Shown piece after piece: positions 25,385 to 34,295 of a stretch of DNA of 64,000 nucleotides. The translations under genes were made by a program, and so were the position numbers. How positions within the stretch are numbered: the first letter of the stretch is position 1; each line of letters begins with the position of its first letter. The DNA comes from Lacrimispora sp. BS-2 (GTDB lineage Bacteria; Bacillota; Clostridia; Lachnospirales; Lachnospiraceae): positions 1,922,001 through 1,986,000 of the forward strand of contig NZ_CP157940.1 in NCBI RefSeq assembly GCF_040207125.1, in the 5' to 3' direction. Under the pieces are notes generated by a model. The model did no database searches and had not been told where the DNA came from. It was given only the letters and a program-made list of their open reading frames with translations.

Positions 25385-25478
25385 ATCGTAACTATAGGTT
25401 CAAGCTTGAAACGTCAAATCATTAATTAAAAAAATTTATAATCATTTTGTATTTTTCTTATAAGCGTACATATTACTC

Positions 25479-26441
25479 CTATTCTCCGCCAAATGCTCCT
25501 CCAGTTTCTTTTAAATCCAGTTCTCCAAACAGGCTGTCAACCACTGCCCTGTAATCGGAAAGGTGCTGGGACTTCCGGATCTTTTTGCCAAGTTTTTCGC
25601 CCCCGTCAAACATCTGGATCATATAAGCCCATAACTCCTTCATCTTAAACAGGACATTGCGGTCCCCGGATATGATCTCTTCATATCCTTTGAGAACTTC
25701 GTCATGAAAGGCTTTTAGCTGCCTCTTTTCCATTTTCTCTCCGCTCTTTATTTCCTCTGCCAGGCCGGGATTTGCCACCATTCCCCTTCCAAACATGACA
25801 CAGCCTATAGAAGGAAAGGCAGCAATGAATTTCTTATAATCTTCTGCTGAAAACAGGTTTCCGTTGTAGCACAAGGGATTCTTGCTTAAAGAGACCGCTT
25901 CCTCCATTACTTTCCAATCAGGCTGATTCCTGTAATAGTCCTTCTGGATCCGGGGATGGATGATCAGTTCCTCTATGGGATATTTGTTATAAATCTCCAT
26001 AAGCCTTCCGAATTCTTCAGGGCTGTCCTTTCCGATCCTGGTTTTTACTGAGATTTTCATGTCCAATGAAGAAAAAATCTGATCAAAGAATATGGTAAGC
26101 TGCTCCGGTTCCCCAAGAAAACCGGACCCTCTGCCCTTAGAAATCACCGTTGGAGAGGGACAGCCCAGATTCAGATTCACCTCTTCATATCCAAATTGTT
26201 TTAATTCCTTTGCCGCCCATATAAAATCTTCCCCCTTGTTGGTGAGAATCTGAGGAATCACATGCAATCCCACGTTATGCTCCGGCAGAAAATCATTTTT
26301 TTCCCTGGAGGTAAATTTCCGGTTCTGGGTGGGCACGATAAAAGGAGTAAAATACACATCTACCTGCTTAAAAAATTTGTGGTGAGCGTTCCGGTAAATA
26401 TAGCCGGTGATTCCTTCCATGGGGGCAAAATAATACTTCAT
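25479..26441 (-). CDS. dus: tRNA-dihydrouridine synthase
   Basis: The 320-residue FMN enzyme reduces uridine in tRNA D-loops. It starts YYFAPMEGITGYIYRNAHH (the Dus PMxGxT motif) and contains VNLNLGCPSPTVISKGRGSG with the catalytic Cys, SVKTRIGKDSPEE, LIIHPRIQKDYY, NGNLFSAEDYKKF and CVMFGRGMVANPGL. It is near the usual family length. AAGGAGACTG precedes the ATG. It is divergent from the amidase gene at 26581. Confidence 0.93.
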   Translation of the reverse strand: MKYYFAPMEGITGYIYRNAHHKFFKQVDVYFTPFIVPTQNRKFTSREKNDFLPEHNVGLHVIPQILTNKGEDFIWAAKELKQFGYEEVNLNLGCPSPTVISKGRGSGFLGEPEQLTIFFDQIFSSLDMKISVKTRIGKDSPEEFGRLMEIYNKYPIEELIIHPRIQKDYYRNQPDWKVMEEAVSLSKNPLCYNGNLFSAEDYKKFIAAFPSIGCVMFGRGMVANPGLAEEIKSGEKMEKRQLKAFHDEVLKGYEEIISGDRNVLFKMKELWAYMIQMFDGGEKLGKKIRKSQHLSDYRAVVDSLFGELDLKETGGAFGGE

Positions 26442-26516
26442 ATTTCAGTCTCCTTTTTCAGTTATTTCTATATCGGTACATTTTATCACAACAAGAGACA
26501 AATTCCTAGAAGGCCA

Positions 26517-26546
26517 TTTACAGAATCTGCCAAATAGTGGTATAAT
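26517..26546 (+). promoter_or_regulatory. Amidase gene promoter
   Basis: TTTACA, an 18-base spacer and TATAAT lie 35 bp before the amidase start, with GGAGGATCG in between as ribosome site. Confidence 0.6.
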
Positions 26547-26580
26547 GTAAGACAAAACGCATTATTCTGGAGGATCGATC

Positions 26581-27528
26581 ATGACTCAATTAAAGAACTT
26601 AATACCAGCCGCCGCTAAGGCCCTTTTACTTGCCGTTCTTATTTCCACCACCTCCTCTTCCGTCTCATGGGCAGAAGAAGAAACCGGGCCAGCTTTTGCT
26701 CCTCCGGTAACCAAAACAGCAACGCCTGAAATCGGACCAGGCATGCGCAGCAGCTCCAACTTTATCGTCGTCCTGGACCCGGGCCACGGCAAGACAGGCG
26801 GACATTATTCCGGCTGCCACTTTGAATATAACGGAATTACCTACTATGAAGATGAAATCACCATGAAGATCGCCACTTATACAAAACAGTATCTGGAGCA
26901 GTTTTCCAACTATACGGTTTATTTAACAAAGGACAGCGCGGAAACCACCGTCCCTCTGGATCAGCGTGCCGCTTTTGCCGCCTCCGTACATGCGGATCTT
27001 TTTGTAAGCCAGCACATTGACTCGGCTTTGGGAAACGGTACAGTGAAAAATGCTTATGGAGTCAGCTCCATGGCTCCCAGGACCGGCCGCTATAACAATG
27101 ATCTGGCCCTCCAGTCCCAGGAAGCCGCCAATACCATTTTAAAGCAGTTAAACACTCTGGGGCTTCACAACCGGGGACTGATCCTCCGGGATTCAGAGAA
27201 CGGAACTTTATTTCCCGACGGAAGCCAGGCCGATTACTATGCAATTCCCCGTTATTCCCAGATGTATGGAATCCGTGGCTTTATCATTGAACACGGCTTT
27301 TTAAACCACACCAGCGACTTGACCCTGTTTCTGTCAACAGAGGAACAGTATAAGGCATTGGGAGAGGCGGATGCAAAAGGAATCATGGAATATCTGCAAA
27401 AAGCGGGAAAATCTGCATTTGTCCAGACAACTCAGACTGCTCAGGCAGCCCAGGGTGCCAATAACCAGAATGAAGGGACTGTTGCCCCTCCCCTTGTATC
27501 TGAAAGCAAAGGACCGGGCATGAATTAA
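26581..27528 (+). CDS. Secreted N-acetylmuramoyl-L-alanine amidase (Amidase_3)
   Basis: The 315-residue zinc amidase has a signal peptide (AKALLLAVLISTTSSSVSWA, cleavage after SWA) and one catalytic domain from about residue 60: VVLDPGHGKTG (Zn His), EDEITMKIATY (Zn Glu), LFVSQHIDSA (Zn His) and FIIEHGFLNH (catalytic Glu). It cleaves peptide stems from glycan strands. A low-complexity Ala/Gln tail follows the domain; no cell-wall binding repeats are present. AGGAGG lies 6 bases before the ATG. A long terminator follows at 27592. Confidence 0.92.
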   Translation: MTQLKNLIPAAAKALLLAVLISTTSSSVSWAEEETGPAFAPPVTKTATPEIGPGMRSSSNFIVVLDPGHGKTGGHYSGCHFEYNGITYYEDEITMKIATYTKQYLEQFSNYTVYLTKDSAETTVPLDQRAAFAASVHADLFVSQHIDSALGNGTVKNAYGVSSMAPRTGRYNNDLALQSQEAANTILKQLNTLGLHNRGLILRDSENGTLFPDGSQADYYAIPRYSQMYGIRGFIIEHGFLNHTSDLTLFLSTEEQYKALGEADAKGIMEYLQKAGKSAFVQTTQTAQAAQGANNQNEGTVAPPLVSESKGPGMN

Positions 27529-27591
27529 TATCTGCCGGTCAATGGCTTGCCGGAGAAAAATTGCAGCAGGCATCCTGCCCATAAAAGTACC

Positions 27592-27647
27592 AGCGCATAA
27601 GAAAGCCTCTGCCTTCATCCATGAGGGCAGAGGCTTTCTTATGCGCT
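27592..27647 (+). terminator. Terminator after the amidase gene
   Basis: A perfect 22-bp stem (27592-27613 with 27626-27647) and a 12-base loop are followed by GTTTTATTA. It lies about 65 bp after the amidase stop. Confidence 0.85.
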
Positions 27648-27968
27648 GTTTTATTACTTTGTTAAAATACTGATAAAGCGATTCTTTGGGTGCATTCCAT
27701 GAAAGGTTATTGCAGGACAGCAAAATAAGCAATGTCTCCCAGGATACTAAGTCCGGAAAGAAATAATAAAATTACTAATATTGCCGATAATAATCCTGTG
27801 AAATCCGAATATCATCATTATTAGATATCCACAGACTCGGTTATAATTGCAGAATCAAAAGCAAAAAACGCTGTTAAGAAAATGCTAAAAATAATGAAAA
27901 AATCCGGATTTCTTCATAATAATTATGATAAATCTCACCTTTTTTTAGTAAATTCATTCATTTTTTTA
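27648..27968. other. Intergenic stretch before hppA
   Basis: No convincing gene. The minus strand carries a 33-codon hydrophobic frame ending near 27718 (LLSAILVILLFLSGLSILGD) with no start codon or ribosome site, possibly a relic. The hppA frame is open back to 27882 but that extension is not translated. Confidence 0.4.
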
Positions 27969-27998
27969 TTGAAATTATATATTATTTGGTACTATAAT
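27969..27998 (+). promoter_or_regulatory. hppA promoter
   Basis: TTGAAA, an 18-base spacer and TATAAT lie 37 bp upstream of the hppA ATG, with AGGAGGT between. Confidence 0.75.
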
Positions 27999-28034
27999 GA
28001 AGTCATCAAAATACAAAACAGGAGGTATGAATTA

Positions 28035-30119
28035 ATGGATGCAATTTATTTTGTATCAATGGGGTCATTGTTGGGGATATTCTTTGCCTGGGTCATGTTT
28101 CTTCGTGTCAAAAAACAGCCAGAGGGCACCTCAGAGATGACCCGGATCTCTGAAGCTGTAAGAAAAGGGGCAAATGCCTACTTAAAACGGCAGTATTCAG
28201 GGGTCGCAATATTTTTTATTGCAGTTTTTTGTATTTTACTGGTTATGGCCTTTAACGGGTTCTTAAGCTTTTTTACCCCGTTTGCATTTTTGACGGGCGG
28301 CTTTTTCTCAGGTCTGTCCGGGTTCATAGGCATGCGGACGGCAACTATGGCTAACTGCAGAACCGCAGAAGGAGCTTCAAAAAGCTTAAATAAAGGACTC
28401 CAGGTGGCCTTCTCAGCCGGTTCCGTTATGGGCTTTACCGTAGTTGGACTTGGTCTTCTGGATCTTTCTATTTGGTATTTCATTTTAAACGCAGCCTTTC
28501 GTCATCTTCCGGCAGACCAACGAATTGCAGAAATAACAGCGAATATGCTGACCTTTGGTATGGGCGCCTCCAGTATGGCCCTCTTTGCCAGGGTCGGCGG
28601 CGGTATTTTTACCAAGGCTGCAGATGTGGGGGCAGATCTTGTTGGTAAGGTGGAAGCCGGTATTCCTGAAGACGATCCGCGTAATCCGGCTGTTATTGCT
28701 GATAATGTAGGGGATAATGTAGGGGACGTAGCCGGAATGGGGGCTGATCTCTATGAATCCTATGTTGGCTCCATTGTTTCAACTGCTGCTCTTGCGGTTG
28801 CCGCAGGATATGGACTCAAGGGCGTGTCCATACCCATGCTCCTTGCAGCTCTGGGTGTTGCAGCATCCGTCATTGGCACCTTTTTTGTCAAGACAGAGGA
28901 AGGAGCCTCTCAGAAGAATCTTCTCAAAGCGCTGAGAACCGGTACCTATATTAGTGCAGCAATCATTATTATTGCAGCGTTTTTTATCATAAAGCTGATG
29001 CTTCCCGATCATATGGGACTTTATGCTGCCATTCTTTCGGGATTGATTGCAGGAGTTTTAATCGGAGCTATTACAGAATATTACACATCAGACACCTATA
29101 GCCCTACCCAAAAATTAGCGGAGTCCAGTGAAACCGGAGCCGCAACAGTAATTATCAGCGGATTATCCCTTGGTATGCTTTCTACTGTCGCACCGGTAAT
29201 AATTGTAAGCATTTCTGTCCTTGTAAGTTACTATTGTTCCGGAGGCGCCAATGATTTTAATCTCGGACTTTACGGCATCGGCTTATCTGCAGTTGGAATG
29301 TTATCCACTTTAGGAATTACACTGGCCACGGATGCTTACGGACCAATCGCTGACAATGCCGGCGGCATTGCCGAGATGACACATATGGATGCTTCCGTAA
29401 GACAGAGAACAGATGCCCTTGACTCTCTGGGCAATACCACTGCTGCTACAGGAAAAGGATTTGCTATCGGATCCGCTGCCTTGACTGCTCTTGCACTGAT
29501 TGCTTCCTATGTTGATAAAGTACATCAGATCCAGCCGGATTTAAATCTGGATTTAACCATAACCAATCCAAAAGTACTGGTCGGATTGTTAATTGGAGGT
29601 GTATTACCGTTCTTATTTGCTGCTCTTACCATGGAAGCCGTTGGCAAAGCTGCTCAGGCAATCGTATTGGAAGTCCGCCGTCAATTTAAGACCATAACCG
29701 GGATTATGGAAGGAAAAACGGAACCGGATTATGCTTCCTGCGTTGACATGTGTACAAAATCAGCCCAAAAGCTGATGATCGCACCGGCCATGATAGCCGT
29801 TATTATTCCTATTGTTATTGGCTTGTTATTAGGGCCGGAAGGTGTATCGGCTCTTCTTGCCGGTAATACCGTTACCGGTTTTGTACTTGCAGTTATGATG
29901 GCTAACTCCGGAGGCGCATGGGATAATGCAAAGAAGTATATTGAACAGGGCGCACATGGCGGAAAGGGAAGCAGCCAGCATAAAGCCGCAGTAGTAGGCG
30001 ACACCGTAGGAGATCCGTTTAAGGATACTTCCGGACCATCGATCAACATTCTCATAAAGCTTACTTCCATGGTTTCTATCGTATTTGCATCCCTTGTCCT
30101 GACCTTCCATTTATTATGA
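28035..30119 (+). CDS. hppA: Membrane-bound cation-pumping pyrophosphatase
   Basis: The 694-residue protein couples pyrophosphate hydrolysis to H+ or Na+ export. The substrate motif DDPRNPAVIADNVGDNVGDV with GMGADLYES, the second DAYGPIADNAGGIAEM and the third GDTVGDPFKDTSGPSINILI are all present, with about 16 hydrophobic helices. GNTTAATGKG has Ala where the K+-independent class has Lys, pointing to the K+-dependent class. The start at 28035 follows AGGAGGT; the frame upstream to 27882 is not likely to be translated. Confidence 0.95.
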   Translation: MDAIYFVSMGSLLGIFFAWVMFLRVKKQPEGTSEMTRISEAVRKGANAYLKRQYSGVAIFFIAVFCILLVMAFNGFLSFFTPFAFLTGGFFSGLSGFIGMRTATMANCRTAEGASKSLNKGLQVAFSAGSVMGFTVVGLGLLDLSIWYFILNAAFRHLPADQRIAEITANMLTFGMGASSMALFARVGGGIFTKAADVGADLVGKVEAGIPEDDPRNPAVIADNVGDNVGDVAGMGADLYESYVGSIVSTAALAVAAGYGLKGVSIPMLLAALGVAASVIGTFFVKTEEGASQKNLLKALRTGTYISAAIIIIAAFFIIKLMLPDHMGLYAAILSGLIAGVLIGAITEYYTSDTYSPTQKLAESSETGAATVIISGLSLGMLSTVAPVIIVSISVLVSYYCSGGANDFNLGLYGIGLSAVGMLSTLGITLATDAYGPIADNAGGIAEMTHMDASVRQRTDALDSLGNTTAATGKGFAIGSAALTALALIASYVDKVHQIQPDLNLDLTITNPKVLVGLLIGGVLPFLFAALTMEAVGKAAQAIVLEVRRQFKTITGIMEGKTEPDYASCVDMCTKSAQKLMIAPAMIAVIIPIVIGLLLGPEGVSALLAGNTVTGFVLAVMMANSGGAWDNAKKYIEQGAHGGKGSSQHKAAVVGDTVGDPFKDTSGPSINILIKLTSMVSIVFASLVLTFHLL

Positions 30120-30160
30120 TGAAAGATACGTACTCCGGCTGATTCTCAAAAGAACAAAAA

Positions 30161-30208
30161 AACCTTCAAGCCCGGCAGATCATCTGCCGATAGCTTGAAG
30201 GTTTTATT
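30161..30208 (+). terminator. Bidirectional terminator between hppA and rubredoxin
   Basis: AACCTTCAAG/CTTGAAGGTT encloses a second stem GGCAGAT/ATCTGCC. T-runs lie on both sides (GTTTTATTT on plus; GTTTTTTTG on minus), so it serves both convergent genes. Confidence 0.8.
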
Positions 30209-30247
30209 TGCCGGCCATTTGCCCTGGGGCATGGTATGGCCGCAATA

Positions 30248-30406
30248 TTACTCTTCAACAAACATGTCCTTACCAACTCCGCAAACTGGACAAACCCAAT
30301 CTTCGGGTAAATCTTCAAATGCAGTACCTGGCTCAATGCCAGAATCTGGATCACCGATTTCAGGATCGTACACATATCCGCATGGCTCGCAAACATACTT
30401 TCCCAT
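30248..30406 (-). CDS. rub: Rubredoxin
   Basis: The 52-residue iron protein is short but unmistakable: [20 protein letters not shown], then the second Cys pair [14 protein letters not shown], ending VEE. Four Cys bind one iron. AAAGGAGGTGATAGGG precedes the ATG. It carries electrons for oxygen or peroxide reduction and other reductases in anaerobes. Confidence 0.97.
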   Translation of the reverse strand: MGKYVCEPCGYVYDPEIGDPDSGIEPGTAFEDLPEDWVCPVCGVGKDMFVEE

Positions 30407-30515
30407 CCCTATCACCTCCTTTAACTTACTGTGCTTTCTTTATAGCATATAATACCATTTTTATCAATAGATTTGTTTCCCATGTTCCATTTTTATTTCC
30501 TGGAAGACTCCTTAT

Positions 30516-30863
30516 TTATAGAAAATCTTCTCTCATGGGTGTAAAGATATCTACCAGTATTCCCTTTTCAAGGCATACGCAGCCATGGGTGATTCCATTC
30601 TGCTTTAAAAGGCTGTCTCCTGCTTCTACGACCTTCTTTTCATCTCCTATGGTGAACTCAAACTTTCCGCTGGCAACATAGGTGATCTGGGTATGAGGGT
30701 GACTGTGGAGATTTCCCACTGCTCCCTTCTCAAACTGATTTTCCACACACATCATGCCATCACAGTATGCCAGAACCTTTCTGACAACACCTTCTGAAGC
30801 CTGTTCTCCTTCTATGTCCTTATTAAATACCCACATCTGATCTTTCTGCGGTTTTTTCATCAT
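30516..30863 (-). CDS. kdgF: KdgF-like cupin, uronate ring-opening enzyme
   Basis: The 115-residue single-domain cupin has the metal site H53-x-H55 and Q59 in NLHSHPHTQITYV, later His93, and the ending DIFTPMREDFL, which matches KdgF proteins as I remember them. KdgF converts unsaturated galacturonate/uronate to its linear keto form. AGGAGAAGG directly precedes the ATG pair at 30863/30860; the frame open to 30971 overlaps the upstream gene. The location after uxuA and uxuB supports the role. Confidence 0.75.
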   Translation of the reverse strand: MMKKPQKDQMWVFNKDIEGEQASEGVVRKVLAYCDGMMCVENQFEKGAVGNLHSHPHTQITYVASGKFEFTIGDEKKVVEAGDSLLKQNGITHGCVCLEKGILVDIFTPMREDFL

Positions 30864-30906
30864 ACCTTCTCCTGGCTCCTTTCTGTCAAGCGGATCTTCG
30901 CAATCC

Positions 30907-31248
30907 CTAACTCCAATTTTTCCACACCTCCGGCTGGTATCCAACCGTAGCCAGCTTTCCGTTTCTGACAATAGGTGTTTTCAATACCTTCTGGTTCTCC
31001 AAGACCTTTTCATCTTTATCCTCACCGGCAATATATCTGATAAGCGCCAGGGCTTCCTGATCCTTACATTTTTCATCAAGCATAGCATCAAGTCCTCCTA
31101 CTGCCTGCTTGACTCCATTGTACTCGCCTTTGCTCAGCCCCTTTTCTTTCATATCAATAAACTGATATTTGATTCCACGTTCCTTGAAATAGCGCTGTGC
31201 TTTCTTGGTATCAAAACATTTTCCGGTTCCAAAAATTTGTATGTTCAC
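30907..31248 (-). CDS. ArsC/Spx-family thioredoxin-fold protein
   Basis: The 113-residue protein starts at a GTG (31248) after AAAGGTGG: NIQIFGTGKCFDTKKAQRYF with one Cys at residue 10 (no CxxC), and LKTPIVRNG with the cis-Pro TP motif. This is the ArsC-like (YffB/Spx) fold; an arsenate-reductase role is doubtful because the typical catalytic Arg pattern is not clear. It lies between uxuB and kdgF, which may be coincidental. Confidence 0.75.
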   Translation of the reverse strand: MNIQIFGTGKCFDTKKAQRYFKERGIKYQFIDMKEKGLSKGEYNGVKQAVGGLDAMLDEKCKDQEALALIRYIAGEDKDEKVLENQKVLKTPIVRNGKLATVGYQPEVWKNWS

Positions 31249-31348
31249 GGGTCTTGTCCACCTTTCTGGTACTTTTCTTTTTGACAGGCCAATTATAGCA
31301 CAGGGAACCTCTGGTTTCAATAACCAGGAGTTCCCCACTTTCATCATA

Positions 31349-32962
31349 TTATTTTACATACCGGTGTAATGTCTTTCTCACTGCTCCCGGACCTTCCAGC
31401 ATTTCATAAAGCATGGCCTCGATCTTTCCGGAAAGACCTGCCTGAACCAAATCGGTTCCAAAAAGAAGGGGATTGGAAAGGATCTCTTCAAGTCCCTCTT
31501 TTCCATCAGGCTTTTCTCCCAGCCTGATTCCCTTTAACTGCTCTTTTAATTCTGAAAGCATTGGATCGCTGCTGATATCCATGTTTTTTCCCTCATCATC
31601 CATACCAAGGAGATAGCGGAGCCAGCCGGCAATTGCCAGCGGGATAGCGGTCAGGTTCCGGACATCCAGATGATCATCTGCCAGATAAGCCTTTATGGTT
31701 TCTCCAAAGCGGATGGGGATCTTCTGGCTGGTATCGGTTGCAATCCTCTGTGGGGCATCGGGGATAAATGGATTAGGCAGACGGTATTCAATGACCTCCC
31801 TGATAAAATCCTCAGGGCTTAAGATTCCCGGATCCGTAACCACCGGCAGGCCTTCCTTGTAACCGATCCGCTCCACAAGGGCTGTCAAATCCTCATCCCT
31901 CATCTCTGCGGCTATGCTGTTATATCCCAACAGGCAGCCGAACACCGCCAATGCAGTATGCAGGGGATTTAAGCAGGTGGTAACCTTCATCCGCTCTGTC
32001 TTGTTTACCGTATCCCTGTCCGTCAAGTATACCCCAGCCTTTTCAAGGGCAGGACGTCCGTTTGGAAACCGGTCTTCCACCACTAAATACTGAGGGATCT
32101 CCGCATTGACAAAGGGGGCAATGTATGTGTTCTTGCCGGTGATAATGGGCGCCATATCTTCGATTCCATCTTCCTCCAGTAATTTCTGCACCACCTCTGC
32201 TGGACGGGGAGTGATCTTATCGATCATGGACCAGGGGAAGGAAACCTTATGTTCATCCTGGACCCAGGAAAGGAAGTTCCCGGAAGCAAACCCCTTTTCA
32301 GTCCATGCCCTTGCAATGGAAAGGATGCTGTCTTTTAGCTTTTCTCCGTTATGGCTGCAATTGTCCATGCTGACCAATGCCAAAGGATGGCCTCCTGCAA
32401 GATACCGTTTAAGAAGAAGGGCCGTCACAACGCTCATGGCATGGCTGGCTTTTTCCGGGCCTTCTTCCATGTCCTTTTCCACAACAGGAAAAAGCTCTCC
32501 ACGGAAATTAGCAAGGGAATATCCTTTTTCGGTTATGGTAAAGCTCACCATCTGCAGAGATGGATTCTCAAAAGCCTTTACCAGATATCCGAAATCCTTT
32601 TCATTGCCCACATCAGCCTTTACGCCCCTGGCAACGCTTGCCACTATCTCCCGGTCCATGGTTCCGTCCGGTTTCAGGCCGACCATCATGGTCATATTAT
32701 CAAAGGGAGTATATATTTTATCAATGATATCATAATCAAACGTATCTGTTGCTATGATGCCGCTTTTTTCAAGGCCTTCATTCAGCAGGCGCTGCTGCAG
32801 CACTGCGATGAATCCCCGGAAAATATTCCCTGCACCAAAATGGATCCATTTCGGCGACTGATCCGTGGTCGACCTCATTTTTTCCCAGTCAAATTCCGGC
32901 AGCTTTACAGAAGCCTTTTCCCAGGCTTCCCGGTTTGTTAAACAGGACCGATTCAGTTTCAT
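31349..32962 (-). CDS. uxuB: Fructuronate reductase / mannitol dehydrogenase family
   Basis: The 537-residue NAD-dependent polyol dehydrogenase begins MKLNRSCLTNREAWEKASVK and contains the nucleotide site IHFGAGNIFRGF, then DNCSHNGEKL and the catalytic Lys region around PRPAEVV and KTERMKVTTCLNPLHTALAV. It reduces D-fructuronate to D-mannonate. AGGAGG lies 7 bases before ATG 32962, so the longer frame to 33004 is rejected. It follows uxuA by 13 bp in one operon. Confidence 0.88.
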   Translation of the reverse strand: MKLNRSCLTNREAWEKASVKLPEFDWEKMRSTTDQSPKWIHFGAGNIFRGFIAVLQQRLLNEGLEKSGIIATDTFDYDIIDKIYTPFDNMTMMVGLKPDGTMDREIVASVARGVKADVGNEKDFGYLVKAFENPSLQMVSFTITEKGYSLANFRGELFPVVEKDMEEGPEKASHAMSVVTALLLKRYLAGGHPLALVSMDNCSHNGEKLKDSILSIARAWTEKGFASGNFLSWVQDEHKVSFPWSMIDKITPRPAEVVQKLLEEDGIEDMAPIITGKNTYIAPFVNAEIPQYLVVEDRFPNGRPALEKAGVYLTDRDTVNKTERMKVTTCLNPLHTALAVFGCLLGYNSIAAEMRDEDLTALVERIGYKEGLPVVTDPGILSPEDFIREVIEYRLPNPFIPDAPQRIATDTSQKIPIRFGETIKAYLADDHLDVRNLTAIPLAIAGWLRYLLGMDDEGKNMDISSDPMLSELKEQLKGIRLGEKPDGKEGLEEILSNPLLFGTDLVQAGLSGKIEAMLYEMLEGPGAVRKTLHRYVK

Positions 32963-32975
32963 AAATCCATGCCTC

Positions 32976-34058
32976 CTATTTTCTGTTTTTATGGGTTTTA
33001 TCAATGGCTTCCCAAAGACCTAATAAGTAATTTGCCCCAATGGCCCGGTCGTACAGGCCATATCCCGGACGGGCCTGTTCTCCCCAGATCATGCGTCCGT
33101 GATCCGGGCGTATATATCCCTCAAAGCCGGACTCATAAAGAGCCTCTACAATGGCAAACATGTCTAAATCCCCGCAGGAAGAAAGATGAGCCGATTCATC
33201 AAAATCCTTTTCCGAAATATGGTGAACATTCCTGATGTGGGCAAAATGTATCCGCTTCCTGTTTCCAAACTCCCGCATCATGGCTGGAATGTCATTGCTT
33301 AAATCACTTCCCAGACTGCCGGTGCATAAGGTCAGCCCATTATAGGGACTGTTGTTTAAGTCAAGAAACGTCCGGATATTTTCCGCATTGGTAATGACCT
33401 TTGGAAGCCCGTAAAGAGGCCACGGCGGATCATCTGGATGAATCGCCATTTTAATATCATACTTCTCCGCATAAGGAACTACTGCATCCAGGAAATACTT
33501 CATATTGGCCCAGTATTGCTCCCTTGTCATGGACTGGTAAAACTCAATGTCCTGGGCCATGGCATAAAGCCGCTCCGGCTCCCAGCCCGGCAGGGAGTAT
33601 CCTCTGGCTTTTCCCTCCATGGCCTTTGCCATTTTTTCCGGATTCATCTGAAGCACCTCATCGTGGCGGTAAGCCATAACATAGCTTCCGTCTTCCGTCT
33701 GAAAGGCAAGATCACTCCGCGCCCAGTCCATTACAGGCATAAAATTATAGCAGAGGCATTTAACCCCTGCCAGGCTTAAATGCTCCAGTGTCTTTATATA
33801 AGCATCAATATACTCATCCCGGGTGGAAAGGCCTTTCTTTATGTCTTCATGGATATTGACGCTTTCGATTACCTCCATCTCAAGACCTGCCTCATTGATT
33901 TCCTTTTTCAGGGCTTTTATGGTCTCCAGGGACCAGACCTGTCCCACTGGTACCTTGGGCAGGCAGGTGGCTACACCGGAAACTCCCGGTGTCTGGCGGA
34001 TCTGGCCGAGGGTCACGCTGTCATCCCCAAAGGGAAACCAACGCATAATCATTTTCAT
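32976..34058 (-). CDS. uxuA: D-mannonate dehydratase
   Basis: The 360-residue TIM-barrel enzyme converts D-mannonate to 2-keto-3-deoxy-D-gluconate. MKMIMRWFPFGDDSVTLGQI and GVSGVATCLPKVPVG begin it; IHPDDPPWPLYGLPKVITN, CTGSLGSDLSND, HFAHIRNVHH and YIRPDHGRMIWGE hold the metal-binding Cys and His residues. CGGAGGT precedes the ATG. A promoter with an operator palindrome in its spacer lies at 34103-34131. Confidence 0.95.
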   Translation of the reverse strand: MKMIMRWFPFGDDSVTLGQIRQTPGVSGVATCLPKVPVGQVWSLETIKALKKEINEAGLEMEVIESVNIHEDIKKGLSTRDEYIDAYIKTLEHLSLAGVKCLCYNFMPVMDWARSDLAFQTEDGSYVMAYRHDEVLQMNPEKMAKAMEGKARGYSLPGWEPERLYAMAQDIEFYQSMTREQYWANMKYFLDAVVPYAEKYDIKMAIHPDDPPWPLYGLPKVITNAENIRTFLDLNNSPYNGLTLCTGSLGSDLSNDIPAMMREFGNRKRIHFAHIRNVHHISEKDFDESAHLSSCGDLDMFAIVEALYESGFEGYIRPDHGRMIWGEQARPGYGLYDRAIGANYLLGLWEAIDKTHKNRK

Positions 34059-34102
34059 GTTTGAATACCTCCGTTTCTTTGCGGCTATTAAGTCCTGTTT
34101 TA

Positions 34103-34131
34103 AGTATATATCTAGTATACTAGTAGTTCAA
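34103..34131 (-). promoter_or_regulatory. uxu operon promoter with GntR operator in the spacer
   Basis: On the minus strand TTGAAC, a 17-base spacer and TATACT are present. The spacer contains the perfect 12-bp palindrome CTAGTATACTAG (34112-34123). A near copy lies upstream of the GntR-family gene (35037-35050). Binding between -35 and -10 would repress the operon in the absence of inducer. Confidence 0.8.
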
Positions 34132-34222
34132 TCAGCATATTTCATAAATATTGACTATTTTTTTATGTATTATGTACAGGCTTCCGGCTGTTCTCAATGA
34201 TTTGCATCCGGTCATCAGAAAA

Positions 34223-34262
34223 GCGGTAATAAGAGATAGGGCTTTCCCTCTCTTATTACCGC
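34223..34262 (-). terminator. Terminator of the GntR regulator gene
   Basis: GCGGTAATAAGAGA and TCTCTTATTACCGC form a perfect 14-bp stem; on the minus strand TTTTC follows. It lies about 35 bp after the regulator stop. Confidence 0.8.
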
Positions 34263-34295
34263 TTTCATTATGCATTATGAATCATAAAGGTTGAA

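Noticed and set aside
27700..27800. Hydrophobic 33-codon minus-strand frame
   Set aside because: No start codon or ribosome site; a relic at most.
27882..28034. 51-codon N-terminal extension of the pyrophosphatase
   Set aside because: The promoter and AGGAGGT lie inside it, and family alignment starts at 28035.
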